Positions 1 to 13,410 of a stretch of 64,000 nucleotides of DNA are shown piece by piece. The position numbers and the translations under genes are program-made. Source of the stretch: Sialis fuliginosa (Eukaryota > Arthropoda > Insecta > Megaloptera > Sialidae); NCBI GenBank assembly GCA_961205875.1, contig OY540812.1:6634001-6698000 (forward strand), written 5' to 3'. The notes below the pieces were generated by a model, which was not told the origin of the DNA, made no database searches, and worked only from the letters and a program-made list of their open reading frames with translations. Each line of letters begins with the position of its first letter. Positions within the stretch are counted from its first letter, which is position 1.

Positions 1-3000
1 AAATTCTGGTTATGGAAATAGAGCTGATGTTTGGGCAGTTGGTATAACTGCTATTGAATTAGGTGATGGGAAACCTCCGTTTATAGATAGTCATCCTACA
101 AGAGTCATGTTTCAAATAGTTAGAAATCCTCCACCAACTTTATATCGACCGGCGAACTGGAGTCAAATATATAATGATTTTATATCCGAGTAAGTTCTAA
201 ATGTGAAGCATAAAACAAAACAAATATATTTTACATATAATTCAATATAGACTATATTTCTGATATATTGTAGATGTTTAGAAAAGAATCCTGAGCATCG
301 TCCATTTATGGTGGAACTTCTGGAACATCCGTTCTTTGCTAATATTCCAGAAAATGATTACTACGTAAGATATTTTTATTTATACTAATTGCAAATGACA
401 ATGGCAGCAATAAATCTTTCTTTTCAGTTAACACAAGAACTAAAACAACTCTCAATTGATTACGGTTCTTTCGGGCGCAGTAAACGTGTTAATGAATGTA
501 ATATTATGAGGAACTTGTTAAAGCAAAGCATAGACGCTAATCCAGAAGTAATGTACATTGAAGATTTAGCTGCTCTGGAAGATTTGACTGAAGAATCTAT
601 TATGCACCAGTTACAAGAAAGAACACAACTTGGCCAATTTCACACATATATAGGAGACATTTTATTAATTTTAAACCCGAATGAAAAGCAGGATATTTAC
701 GGAAATGAGGTATAAATTTAATTGCTTATTATTTATTAAATAGTATGATTCTTGCCTTCTGAGTAAAAATTGCATCAAACAAGAATCACCAGCGGGTTTT
801 AAACCAATGTATTGATTTTTTCAGCATCACAGTAAATATTATTTTAAATCTCGTTCTGATAATGCGCCTCACGTATACGCAGTAGCAGATAGCGCATACC
901 AAGCGATTCTTCACCACGAAGAACCCCAACACATTCTATTATCCGGCGAAAGTTTTTCAGGAAAAACAACTGCCATGGTTCATACCATAGACCACTTGAT
1001 ATTTCTAGGACATAACATAAATATTGGCCAGAAAATAACCAAGGCACTCGCGATCGTTCATGCATTGGGAAATGCGTCAACGCCAACTAATGCTAATTCG
1101 ACCAGATGTATTTTAGAGACACAAGCAACATTTGGAAGAGCAGGGAAAATAAGCGGAGCAATTTTTAATTTATACCAGCTGGAGAAATGGAGAGTCTCCT
1201 CAATTGACATGTAAGATAATATTATATAGGTAACTTATTTTACCAAAATCTAACATATTTATTTAAATTTAGGTTACAATTAAATTTTCATATCTTCTAT
1301 TATTTCTACGACGCAATGGAAGCTGAAAATAAACTAGAAGAATATAAGCTAGAACCTGGTAGAAAATACAGATACCTAAGAATAAATGGATCAAAATCAA
1401 AATCTAATCGCCCTTGCGATAATCCAAAACAAAACTTCAAACAATTTCTCACAATCCAACAAAACCTGATTGATCTTGGTGCAAGTGAAACTGAAATCGA
1501 TACTATATGGAGAATACTAGCAGCTATTCTTCATCTTGGAGATATACAGTTTAAAGACAACGGTACTGTTGCTGAAATAGAAAATCCAGAAGTGGCAATA
1601 AATGTTGCGAAGCTGCTACATTTGGATGAAAGTAAATTTTGTTGGGTATTAACGAACTACTGTTTTATAACTAAGGGAACTGCTGAAAGACGATACCATA
1701 CAAGTGACGAATCAAGAAGTGTTCGTGATATTTTATCAAATAACATGTACAACAGACTTGTTGATTGGATTATCAATTTGATTAATTATAAACTTTCTTT
1801 GAGTCGTGCAATTTTGTAAGTTTAATTTTATCTAAACAAAGTTATTTGTCGCTCTACTTGCTACATTTGGCTTATAACTATTAATTTAAACAATTCTTTA
1901 AAATCTCAAATTATAATAATATTAAACTAAAATATTAAATGAAACTACATTTCAGTGGTGACAAATATTCGATCAACATTCTTGACAGCTTCGGGTTTGA
2001 ATCTTTCACTCGGAACAAGCTCGAACAGATATTTGTGAATACATTTTGTGAACAAATGCAGTACCACTTCAATCAACGTACGTTCGCGTGGGAGATGCTC
2101 GAGAGGGAGGCTGAAAGAGTGGAAGGAGCATCCCCGATCACACATTACGATAATCACGGATGTTTGGATGCTCTAATGGGACGTCCTTTCGGCCTCTTGG
2201 CTCATATCGACGAAGCATCGCGATGTGGTTACGATGCACATTTTATTACAGGTACTGAAACAAATTGTCACGCTATTCAAATTTTATATTTTATAATAAT
2301 TAATTTACTTCTTTGTATTGTTTTACTATGATCGATCCATTAGCAATTTAACCGTACAGGGTTTTCTCCAATTCATTCAAAATAAAAATTGTTAAGTCTA
2401 CTGTTAACAATTTATTTTTAATATATCAATACCTATACATGTATATAAATAGTTTTCCCATTTCCTAAGCTGCTATTTCCAACACGTTACTATTATATAG
2501 ATTTCTTAAATATATAAATATTGTGGTATTATTTACTTTATTAATACATTGATTTTGAATCAAAAAAATTTTCTACTTTTTTATTTTCATTTAAACAATA
2601 AAAATTAATAAACGTTAATGGCAATGCATTTATTAATATATACAGATTACTACTGCGTAAAGAAAAAAAATTATCCGTGAAGATAAACAATACGAAAAAG
2701 ACAAAACTGCTCAAATTTTGACTGGCAGTTAGAAACCCAGTCTCTTTTCATCGTGTGTAAATCCCTAAATTCTATGAGAAGGAGGGAAAAAAAAGTATTG
2801 AAATAATTTTTTCCTAACACAGACTCGCTTAGAAAAGCTTCGAAGCCTCACATGAAAGTAGTCAGTGCTCACGAGTTTGCCGTAGCTCATTACGCAGGGA
2901 GCGTTGTGTACGATGCCCGAGGGCTAGCTGACTACAACCGCGACTTCTTGCCACCAGAAGTAGTCGACGCATTGCGTATGTCTGAATGTAGCACTGTGCG

Positions 3001-6000
3001 TCAATTGTTCCTGCGTCCGCTTACACGTGCTGGGAACCTATCACTACCGACCGATCAGCCGATTACCTCTGTCACCACTCGCCAAGGACGTTGGGGTGCA
3101 GCACTCGTCAAAGAAGCACGAAAAGTATATAAATATACATATATGCAATCATAACTAGTTATGTAAAATTTCATGAAAATATTTTTTCAGAAATCATTTC
3201 ATGAATATTTTCCACATTCACCCCATTAAGGTAGTTCTCGTACAAACTTCATTTCGATAGAATTTAAAAGAAAATTCAGGGCATAAAAAGAATAATGATA
3301 TCTATCCAAACGTGAAATTTTAAAGACATCGACCGTTTTAAAATCGAGATAATTGTCATCAAATTTTGCCACTTTTGTACGTATCCACTATATCAAGTTC
3401 GTATTATGTCCATTCTCATGACTAAAAACTTCCACAGATTTTGATAAAAAACTATCAAATAGTAAAGGCTTATAATTCTGATATGTGATAAAAAATTCCA
3501 AATGATTGACCGTTTTGTTTTTGAAATAAACCTTGTATTTCAAAAACAAAATGATTGACCGTTTCGTATTTGAAATACAATTGTATTTCAAAAACAAAAC
3601 GGTCGATCGTTTTGAATTTTTTATTATATATCAGAATAATAACCCTTTGCTGTTTGGTAGTTTTTTATCAAAATCTGTCGAAGCGTTTAGTTATAAAATA
3701 AAATAAAATGCCCTTATACGTACTAATACAATAATAGACGGCTTTGGGTATAGACTTGATCAAAAATTCTATGTATCAACGCAATTATTTTCGATATTTT
3801 ATCATGATATTATAAGCGTAACTTTTTGATAGTACTGTAGCACGAGAACTACCTTAATCAAATAAACGTGTAAAATATTTTTTTTCCGAACTATAACCTT
3901 ACCTAGATTATTAATTAGATTAGAACAACCAAATTCGGTTAGTATTTTTGTTGGAAGGGTACCTAATACTTTGCTATAATGTAATTAGTCAAAATCCTCA
4001 TTTAGCATTTGTTTGTATGAAAAATATCTATTTTTTGTATGGTATTGAAATGAAACAATTATAATTTCATGATTTTTATAAAACATACGAGTGTAATACT
4101 ATGTATGTATTTTTACATATATTGTATTTTATGGATATTTGTATAAACATTTTGATTTAAATAGTAAAACTGTATACCTACAGTACAAAATCAAAAAATA
4201 TTTTTTTGAATCTAAAAAAAATGCAAAAACAAATTACAATATTCTCGAACTGTACTTAAAAAGGCACCGTAAATAAACCAAAAAAAACCCAAAATCTAAA
4301 CAAAATAACTAATAATTACTTACATAACTTTGATAAACATTTTGTTGAATCTGAAAGTAACAATAGATCAATTATATAAAATGAATAAATTGACTTTCAA
4401 ACAATTAAATCAAATAGAAATTATTGAGTCTTTATACAAATTCGATAAAGAATAAACCCATTTTTATCTCTTAGGTTAATTTTGAAGATATAGTAAACGT
4501 AGGTGGCAACTATTCGCAATCAAAACGAATGCGAACAGCTGCTGGAGTTTTTAGAGCAGCTTGTTTAGAAGTTCTCAAAACTTTGGCTATCGGAGCTGGT
4601 TCTGGTGGTACACATTTTGTTCGTTGCATTCGTACAGACTTGACCGGCCAACCAAAAGGTTTCCACCCTGAAGTTATGAAGCAACAATTAAAAGCTCTCG
4701 CTGTACTAGATTCAGCCAAAGCACGTCAAAAAGGTTACCCTCATCGAATTTCATTTAATGAATTTATACGAAGGTAATTATTTTGACGCGTAGAGTTTAT
4801 ACTTATTATAATAATTTATTTATGTATTTTAGATACAAATTTCTGGCATTTGACTTTGAAGAAAATGTAGAGGTATCAAAGGAAAATTGCAGACTTCTTC
4901 TTGTTCGATTGAAAATGGAAGGTTGGATGATTGGAAAATCAAAAGTATTTCTTAAATACTATAATGAAGAATACTTAGCTAGGTAAAGAACATAAAAATA
5001 GTTATATATGTAATATCTGATGGCATTTATTAAAATTATTTCAGACTTTATGAGACACAAGTCAAAAAAATTGTCAAAGTTCAATGTATGATGAGGACCT
5101 TTTTGGCAAAGAGAAACGTTGCAAACAAACTTAAGAAAATAAAAACCAACGCAATCTTGAAAAAACAAAAGAGTCAAGAACAAACTGCCGATAATGCAGC
5201 TCTCACTATACAAAGAAGTTAGTATGTTCATAGAAAATCATTATTGTCTTATGTTGATTCTTAACTTCCGGGTATAAACCACGTCGTCTTCAACCTAAAC
5301 AAAAAAAGACGCTGCTTATACCCAGAAAACAAGAATCATTTGAATATCGCTACCAAAATTGTACATTAACTGTCAAATATAATTTAATATTTACTATTAA
5401 GTTTATCGTGGATATACCGCAAGAAAGACGTATAGTCCATTAATAAATAAACAATCTGGTAATCTTGATCGCGAAACTGCAGATTTCATCAAACCATTTG
5501 CAAAAAGATGGCGTCAACCATCTTTGTATCAAGTGCTACTACAATATCGCGCTGCCAAATATCAAGCTCTTGTCAACTTTTCTCAGCAGGTATTTCACAC
5601 CTAAATTATATACAATAAATATAACCATTCAACGGTCTATTTTCTTTTATAGGTTCACTTATACAATCAATCTGCAATGGTTGGATTCCAATCTACCAAT
5701 AATGGTATACCTTTAGAGCGAATAGATCCAAAAATGAATGTAAACGATTGGTTAGGAGAAAGAAAAACAACTGTATGGAAAATGCCATTCCGTTTAGATG
5801 ATATTCCCTTCTTTGACACTAGTTACATGTGCGATCGTCACGTTACAACAAGGTATTTATTATTAATATAATATAAAATCTATACTTTCATAATAATCTA
5901 ACAATACCTATGCATGTAAGTTCCAAATATTTTCAGTAATATCATAATTGATGAAGATCAAGAATCTTGGGATACACCAATGAAATGGAGAAATACTATT

Positions 6001-6741
6001 GCAAGTCAAGTAGCTCAATCTCTTAATATCCAAGAACCAGTTGAAAACAGTCCTTATAAATCAGTAACATCATTACCACAAGTAATAAACATACCATTTT
6101 GCCGAGATGCATCCAAAATAATCAGTTCTTTGTTCACTGAAGACATAGTACATACAAAATCAAGCCCTGTAACAGTAGTCAAAAGCCCCCCAAAAATAGA
6201 GACGCCAAAAAAATTTATTTCTAATAATAAAAATAGTTTATCTGAAACAATATCATCAAACGGTAGTCCATTCGACAGGTCGAGGTCACCGACTAAAATT
6301 GCAGAATATGAATTTGAATATAACAGACAACCAAAGTTTACACCGTCTAAATTCATAATAAATAAAAATAAAGCGATGGCTAACCCGATTAAAGAAATGG
6401 AACTTTTCGGAAAGAAAAATATTGACAATTCGACAGATGATGATCCCCCATTTAACTTTCAAAGCATGTTAAGAAAGACAAAATACAATCGAGAATCTAT
6501 GAAACGAATCAAAAATGATGTAAATGTAGCTCTTAGTGAATATAAATCATCTACTCCTCCAAAAAAAATCGATATGAGTTACGACGATGATTTTGAAGAA
6601 CCAGAAAGTTCTAAAACAAATCTTGTATATGAATGTAAAAACCAAGTTGATAAAAATTATAGTATTCATACTTATCCAAAAACAATAATAACAGAACTTG
6701 CTCCTGGAGTCACTGTTGAAGGATTTGTTTCAGATTTGTAG
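1..6741 (+). CDS. ninaC: NINAC-type class III myosin (kinase-myosin fusion), 5' end outside window
   Basis: NINAC is the photoreceptor class III myosin: a Ser/Thr kinase fused to an actin-based motor and a calmodulin-binding tail. About 1300 residues are visible in 13 exons (about 1-189, 274-364, 428-709, 825-1210, 1273-1815, 1956-2251, 2823-3124, 4475-4773, 4833-4982, 5045-5217, 5402-5589, 5652-5852, 5937-6741), and the reading phase agrees across all junctions. The first ~93 residues are the end of the kinase ([27 protein letters not shown]). The motor follows, with P-loop GESFSGKTT at about residue 228, switch I around NSTRC, the segment [12 protein letters not shown] and the relay-type segment [10 protein letters not shown]. 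An IQ motif ([14 protein letters not shown]) spans the exon 10/11 junction near residue 901. The long last exon encodes a basic, Ser/Pro-rich tail ending GFVSDL, which fits a class I PDZ ligand. The P-loop differs from the usual GESGAGKT in the way NINAC proteins do. The kinase N-terminus lies before base 1. Confidence 0.95.
3226..3857. mobile_element. TTAA-flanked fold-back MITE in ninaC intron
   Basis: A 624-base element (3230-3853) starts GGTAGTTCTCGT and ends with its reverse complement ACGAGAACTACC. TTAA lies immediately outside both ends (3226-3229 and 3854-3857). The interior is a long imperfect palindrome: the arm around 3430-3530 (cagattttgataaaaaac, then attgaccgtttt) recurs inverted around 3590-3690. 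No coding capacity is seen. TTAA target duplications are typical of the piggyBac superfamily, so this is probably a non-autonomous relative. It sits in the large intron between motor exons 7 and 8. Confidence 0.85.
5268..5327. repeat. Imperfect hairpin in ninaC intron 10
   Basis: The left arm gggtataaaccacgtcgtctt is followed about 13 bases later by aagacgctgcttataccc, its imperfect reverse complement. It lies in the 184-base intron that interrupts the IQ motif. The exons on either side join in phase without it. Confidence 0.55.
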
Positions 6742-7129
6742 GGTAAATATATAAGTAAACTTTATTATTTATTATAAATAAGTAACAATAAAAATATCTT
6801 ATAATTAAATTCGACTCTGATTTTGGTAATAAGTTGATGATAAGTAACAATATTTTTTTATCTTATGTAGTAATAATTACTAATAATGTCCATTGATGTT
6901 CATAAAATATCGTAATAAATGTTTCTAAAACAAAATATTAATTTTAATTCATATAAGTAGCATAGCCCAATTTTGTTCTCTAATTAATAATATCCTGCAA
7001 CATTATACAAAAATATATACATAATTCCTCAATTAAGGAAGAAAATAAGTATATACTATTTCTTTTTTATAGTAAACTTTGATATGAGTTTACCATCATT
7101 AAAATTAAAAAAATCATTCACGTTTTTCA
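6742..7129. other. Convergent 3' region between ninaC and the integrin gene
   Basis: AT-rich spacer of about 390 bases between two convergent genes. It begins with the ninaC stop TAG and is presumably made of the two 3' UTRs. I see no additional gene or clear repeat. Confidence 0.6.
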
Positions 7130-10100
7130 CTATTGTTTTGAAAAAGTAGGATTTTGGAAAGTAGATGTAGGTGGTTTAAAAAGTGGATTATCTCCACGAC
7201 CCCAGTTTGACATGGCTCGCTCCTTCTCAAATCTAACGTACTCTCTTCTATCATGAACTTCTGTACACAGTTTCCATATTAAAAGCATTATGATACCAGC
7301 TAATACAATACTTCCAGTTACTATCGCTATGATTGCTAAAAAATAAAATATAATACTAATTAATAAAATCGATACAAAATGAATACAAGAATCTGATCGC
7401 TTAAATCTCTATCAAACAACAAAAAATAAATAAATAATATTATATTATTTCTAAGCCAAATAATTTTTCAATTTTCATAACTATTACTTTTCAATTAAAA
7501 TTTTTGCTGCCTCTTTGATTTAATTAGTAATAGACCGAGAAAATTACCTATAAGATCAACTTCTTCTGGACACTCTTTAAGTTTTTGTACTGTCACATTC
7601 AATTTAAAATCATCCTTCCCAATATAGTGATAGTTATAAACAATTGTACACCGAGCATCATCAGGAACTTGGCATTTTTTTTCTTCAATAAAATCGTTTT
7701 CACTCTTTTCTATCTTATCGACAATATGTATTATCATTTTGTCTTTAGTACATTTCGTTGCACATTCATCTTCATTAAATTTGCCAGTTTTAAATACTTG
7801 GCATTCTACACAATTTTTTATTTCTTCACATCGTTGACCAGGGCAAGTCGAACATTCCTCACAATATTTTCCAGAATATCTTAAATATGGTTTAAGAGAA
7901 ATAGTAGCTCAAAAGATGCTAACAATATTTATATTATCAGTGTCTTCTAGATATAAAATTACTTAATCATATTTATTTGAACGTTTCTTACATACCTAAA
8001 CTTGTCTGCATTACATTTGCAAGTTCCGCAAGAACAGTGGCCTCGTCCCGAACACACTTCCGTTTGACCCGGTTGTATGCATGTATCTGTACCAGTCCAA
8101 CAATCGCATGCTACTCCAGACCACCCAGGATTACAGATACAACGTCCACAATCGCACTTACCTTTACCTAAAAATTAAAATATACAGGATGCGGAATTTA
8201 AAAATTAAAACATTTTTTTAGTTTGAAATCTAGTTATTTTGATAAATATCATAAAAAAATGACGTCTTAGAGCACTGGTTCCCATACTGTGGTCCTCGGC
8301 TCCCTTGGCAGTATTGGGGGGATCAATGGAAGCCCTGGTGACTCGGTGTAGTATTATTTATATATTATTATTATATAACACTAGATATGTATGTTCACTA
8401 CTAAAATTATAAATTATCAGGGGAGCCTTGTGATTTTTTGTAACAGAAAAGGGGGTAGTAAATAAATAAGTTTTTTTTTTATAAAGTTTGCCTTCAAATA
8501 ACCTTGAAAAAGTCAACCAAAGTAAACGAAACTAACTCCATCCTATTTCCTCCTTGAAACTAGATAAAAAAACATGTATTCATACAGTCCTTTATTTTCA
8601 AGTTATTTGTTTATCCTAATTTAAATGCCCTGCATAATGTGTCTCAACCAGTCCATGTAAAATGTTAAATGTATAAATTATAATATATTTTCTGTTTTAT
8701 AGTGCATTTCAAATTAAGAAACTGTGTTATAAATAATATTCGTATAGTAAAAAGTTAATGTTAATATGCGTACAAACTTTTATTTAATATCAATTTTGTC
8801 AGCGTCACTCATAACTTTATTATCATAAATTATGGACAACATAATATACTAGCCCTTCTTTAGTTTTATGTCAAAATTTTTTATATTTTATCATAATCAA
8901 CGGTCTAAATTTTTGTAAAAAAAAATACTTGATTTTCTTTCAATAATACATAATAATATTTATGTTAACAATTAAATTAATTGTCAATCTATATTGCATT
9001 TAATTTATGTTTGCATAAATACTAATGTTTATAGTGAGTTCATCTTTCAGTCTGGTGGCGATAAAAACATTCAAATAAAGTCATTAAAATATTACCTGAA
9101 CATACTAAATTATTACTTCTGTGACAACTGAAATTATCACATTCACAGTGTGTCCCATAATAACGTTCAGATGGATCTGATCGTTGTTTGCATTCACATT
9201 TATTACATTTACAATCGCCTCTGCCCCAACAAACACCCTTGTCACCTGACATACACCCATCCGTGTCTAAAAAATAAATAACAAATTAGATAACCATTAT
9301 TATGTATGAACAATAAATAATCTCAGTTTACCGATTGTTGAAGTTGTTCCATCGCATTCACAGAATTTACCAAATCGTTCTGCATTACATTTACATATCC
9401 CACACTGTAAGTTCCCATTGGTACTACAGGATTTTGAATCGACTTCAACAGTTTCAGTTTCACAAGGACATTCACATATTATTTCTAAATCAATAATTAG
9501 TTGCTCATTAAAAGAGTTTGGTTTTATTGCGATTTTTTGTCTCCAGTTCTTTTTATTTTTAGGACACTCAACAACCTAAAAAGATTGTATTGTAAGTAAT
9601 AGATATTAATACAATTATTTTACTTACTTTTATTACTGCTTCAAAGTCAATAGTATTATTTATACGAATATCATTGCATGTATTAGTTTCCATACGATCG
9701 TTTTTATTGACGCATGAAGAAAATAGTTTTAAATCAACTACTCCTGATGCATTAGTGCTGATTGTTACAGAATCAGTTAATTCCTATAAAAAATTTAACT
9801 CATTTATTGTGCTTATACCCAATGGAAAGAAGGTGGTCTTGTTTTTTACTTACTTTATAAATACCAGATACTAATGTCACCACGTTAGTGGATTTTCCAG
9901 TCATCGATCCAAATTTTGCTCCACTTATACTGTCAGCTAATAGTTTATATTTATTTTTTTGTTTCTCGTCAACAGCCAATAACAGATTTATATTGTTCTC
10001 TTTAACTACTTTATTGATTTGTGAAATAGATGGGTAGTCAAATTCTAGATAATGGGTATATTCACCTTTATCATTAAGATGACATTTACCATCATGTGGG

Positions 10101-12249
10101 AGAACAATTCCTAAAAAAAATATACATATTATGTAATGTTATTGTATTTTTAGTATTTATAATTATATAATACCTGCTAGTTTTCCATCACCAGCATAAT
10201 GATAGCCGGCATCCGTTGAAAACACAAGTAAATGCCTTGCATGAGGTCTCCAGCCAATTTCTTTCTGGCATACAGCGGCTTGAAGAATTGCATCAAATCC
10301 ACCTTCAGGTGCGTCTAAATTACCTGATATTGGAGCATCCTTTACTTCTTGTTTGAATCGTAGAACATCTTCTGAGAGATTTAAATGATGTTTAAAACTG
10401 TACGCTGGTGCACAATCTTTACATGGGTTCTTCAATCTAATAATAATAATAATTGGAACAGTGTTCAAATATATTCCAATAAAATTTATTGTAAATAAAC
10501 AAAGTGTATGTTTACTCACTTGTCTTCAACCGTGCTAACATAAGGCATTGTGACTTTGTCAACAAAACTTCCAAATCCTAAACGAAAATTACTAGTAAGT
10601 TTTTGCATAGCTTTGGATAAACTTTCTGCTAGATCTGATAGTGTTTGTTTATCATCCTTCATAGATGATGACAAGTCCATTAGGTAATACAAGTCAACAG
10701 GGTAATCTAAAGCTTGTTTATATTGAAATTTAATTGTATATTCTTGCCCGACACGAACTTTCATGGAAACCTATGAAATAAATTATTTCCTTTTATTATG
10801 TTCGATGTATTATTAAATACATATTTGACTATCATTAGTAAGTTAACTTATAAATCACAAAAATATATTTGTAGCTTTAAATAACAATAAATATTAAAAC
10901 TTTAAAACTGTTACCAACTCTACTGTAGTGAGTTATATGGAAATAGTATCTGTTTTTTTTTTTAAATACAAGAAGCTCTTGTGGAATGTAAATTGATTTT
11001 TTGCAGTTATTGGAATCTGAATTCCAATCAATATAATAGTTATATTTTAATTTGTTTTATGAATTGAAATAGTTTTTCATTGAAAATAAATTATGTAGTT
11101 AATTCAAATTCAAATAATTTAGAAGCATTAAACAAAAATATTATAAAACAATCATACCTCTTGTGGTGTTATTTGTACAGATTTTGTTTCCGATGCAAAA
11201 AGTTCTTCAGCACGAATAATAGTTTGCTCAGATTCAGGATTCACAATTAAATCTTCCGTACACCAGTTTGTATCTTTGTATGAAACAGGTTGACAATGTA
11301 TTAATGTAGTATTGGAATCTGCCTACAAAACCAAAAAGGTATTACATTTTTACTTTCTTATACTTATGTATGTATATAAAATATACGAGTACATATAGTA
11401 TATATATATATATGTAAGTATTGTTAAGACGATTTTTTTCGAATACCGGATTTTTATGGAATTTTTTTTACCTTCCCAGTTCCCTTAATCCATTTTAACT
11501 ACTTTCGCCATGATATCTGTGTGTCGGTCTGTCGGTCGGTCTGTAGACGCTGTAACTCAAATACGACAAATCGTAGAAGGGTGAAGTTTTATATTTAAGA
11601 TTAATTTTTGATTGAGTAGAAAACCTCATATTTTTGAAAGCGATCTTTCAAACGGATACGCAATTTTTTGAATTTTTCAAATTATTTTTGAAACAGTGCG
11701 AATTAGACAAAAATGATCAAGTTAATAATTGTAATTAATAAATTGTTAATAAATTGTAGTCTATAAATTTTCAAATTCAATGTTTATACACTCGACAAAT
11801 ATTAGACAATAAAGTTTGCTAATAATAAAATTTCAACTTGAAATTTTTATAATTGCCATACACTGTTAAAAATTAAATAAACTTTGATAGTAAATAAATC
11901 TTGCAATTTAACATATAAAATAGAATTACAAGCGCACGACCCCACCCTTTAGTTTTTTATATTCATATGTTTACAATTTACAGCAAGATTAATTTTATTT
12001 ATTATTTTTCATATAACACCTACATTAATGACTAATAACTAAAAAAAATATTTTAACGATTTCACAACAATGAAAATTATTTGTTTAACTTACCGTAATA
12101 ACTTTAGAACACCATTTACATCCTTCAGTTTGTATACATTCTCCACATTTTTCTTTACTATTACAATTTGACGACCCATTACCTGATATTAAAACTGCAT
12201 TGTTAAAAATCAAAAATATAAACAAATAACACAGCCCGCGGAGATCCAT
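7130..12249 (-). CDS. Integrin beta subunit (betaPS/mys-like)
   Basis: Single-pass adhesion receptor subunit that pairs with an alpha integrin at the plasma membrane. The start at 12249 gives a signal peptide ([17 protein letters not shown]) and then a Cys-rich PSI segment. The exon around 10518-10771 has the betaI domain with [14 protein letters not shown]; the exon at about 10172-10440 has the specificity loop ([10 protein letters not shown]) and [18 protein letters not shown]. Exons at about 9300-9580, 9040-9270 and 7990-8170 encode the Cys-rich I-EGF repeats, with the beta-tail domain at about 7550-7900. The last exon (7130 to about 7336) gives a transmembrane helix and the tail [20 protein letters not shown], ending NPLF...NPTFSKQ. 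The family normally has NPxY at these two places; here both are NPxF (see findings). The overall form fits betaPS better than the divergent betanu, but I cannot separate them safely. Confidence 0.94.
8270..8470. mobile_element. hAT-like terminal fragment in integrin intron
   Basis: The sequence cactggttcccatactgtgg at about 8274 resembles the common hAT-superfamily end CAGTGGTTCTCAAACTGTGG. It is followed by GC-richer sequence (ggctcccttggcag; ggggagccttgtgattttt) unlike the AT-rich intron. No matching inverted right end or target duplication is evident, so this is probably a decayed remnant. Confidence 0.45.
11430..11700. repeat. Dispersed-repeat-like block in integrin intron 1
   Basis: The block is distinct from the surrounding intron. 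It contains a short GTCT/GTCG microsatellite (gtgtgtcggtctgtcggtcg, about 11519-11545), followed by gacgctgtaactcaaatacg. Similar question-mark-free GTCTGT tracts recur in insect interspersed repeats, but I cannot place it in a family from this window alone. Confidence 0.35.
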
Positions 12250-12554
12250 TGTAACAAGATATTTATTAACAATATGCACTACTTTTGAATACAGCAATAA
12301 AACCGTATTCTGTTATCTTTTTTGTACATCCTGTAGGTTTGATATCAACTTGTGGTTTAAGTTAAATTAAACTTGAGTCATGTTTAATAAAATAATATAC
12401 ATTTTATGTTAGTTGAGTCATGTTTTTTCCCCGGTCAAGATAAGATTTTCTACTTCAAATATTTTAAATAAACCTTAAAGTAACTTCACAAAATTGTTGG
12501 TACACATAAGCTATTCAAGACAGTACCGGCTCTAGATATTTTACGGTTTAAAAT

Positions 12555-12864
12555 TTAAAGCGCTGGCACTTAACAAAAACGGAGACCGTTATTGTATCAT
12601 TTGCATAAAATCCAAATGAACAGATTTTCAGCGCTTGACGGACATCGTTTTTTCTTAAATGACAGTCTGATTGTATTCAATAATACAGATCTTCGAGGTC
12701 ACGAGCGACGGCCGTCGTTGTTACACGCCAGCAAAACGTTTTTTTAAACGACCGCTGTGCCGTTTCGACGGTGCTAAAAATGCCACTCGTATTAAATCAC
12801 ATATAACAGATTTTCAAAGTCGATACGGTGAAGGTATCCGTTTTTGTTAAATGCCAGCGCTTAA
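12555..12864. mobile_element. TTAA-flanked MITE just upstream of the integrin gene
   Basis: A ~302-base element (12559-12860) has about 29-base terminal inverted repeats: the left end is agcgctggcacttaacaaaa and the right end is the reverse complement of gcgctggcatttaacaaaa, both continuing into acggaKacc. TTAA lies at both edges (12555-12558, 12861-12864). No ORF. It lies about 310 bases upstream of the integrin ATG, so it is in or beside that promoter. A shorter relative is at 27217-27380. Confidence 0.85.
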
Positions 12865-13410
12865 AACACATTTTTATGAAATTTATTTCTAGATACAATT
12901 TATTTTTTTTAGTAAATACCTATTCCTCTTTCTTATAGTTTTGGATAAATAAAAATAAAACAACTATAATTTACACACTCAATTAGAATTAAGTAAATAT
13001 ATTATATAATTGCAGTTCACTTCTATTTTTTTTTATTTTGAATTTAGCTTCTATAACATATACCTACAGGTAAGTAAAAAATAACATTACTTCTTCAGAC
13101 TAAAAAAGTTAGCTAACAATAAGATATTTTTTTTAAATCCGTAATTTTATCTAAGCATATGCAAGAATGTACAATAATTTTATTGTATAAAATAACTTTA
13201 TTATAAAATAATAACACAATATACACAATTAAAACAATACAAAAACAAAACACAATTTACAAACACAAAATATACAAATAAAACATAACAAATAACTAAT
13301 AAAAACTATATCAAACATTATGTTCGACTTTTTATTAATTATTTTTAAATTTATCGTATTTAAAATTAAAAATATTTTCTTTATTATTATTATTATTATT
13401 ACATCTTTGG

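Noticed and set aside
5275..5380. Possible extra ninaC exon (frame reading [18 protein letters not shown])
   Set aside because: Exons 10 and 11 join in phase to give a perfect IQ motif without it; no good acceptor or donor borders it.
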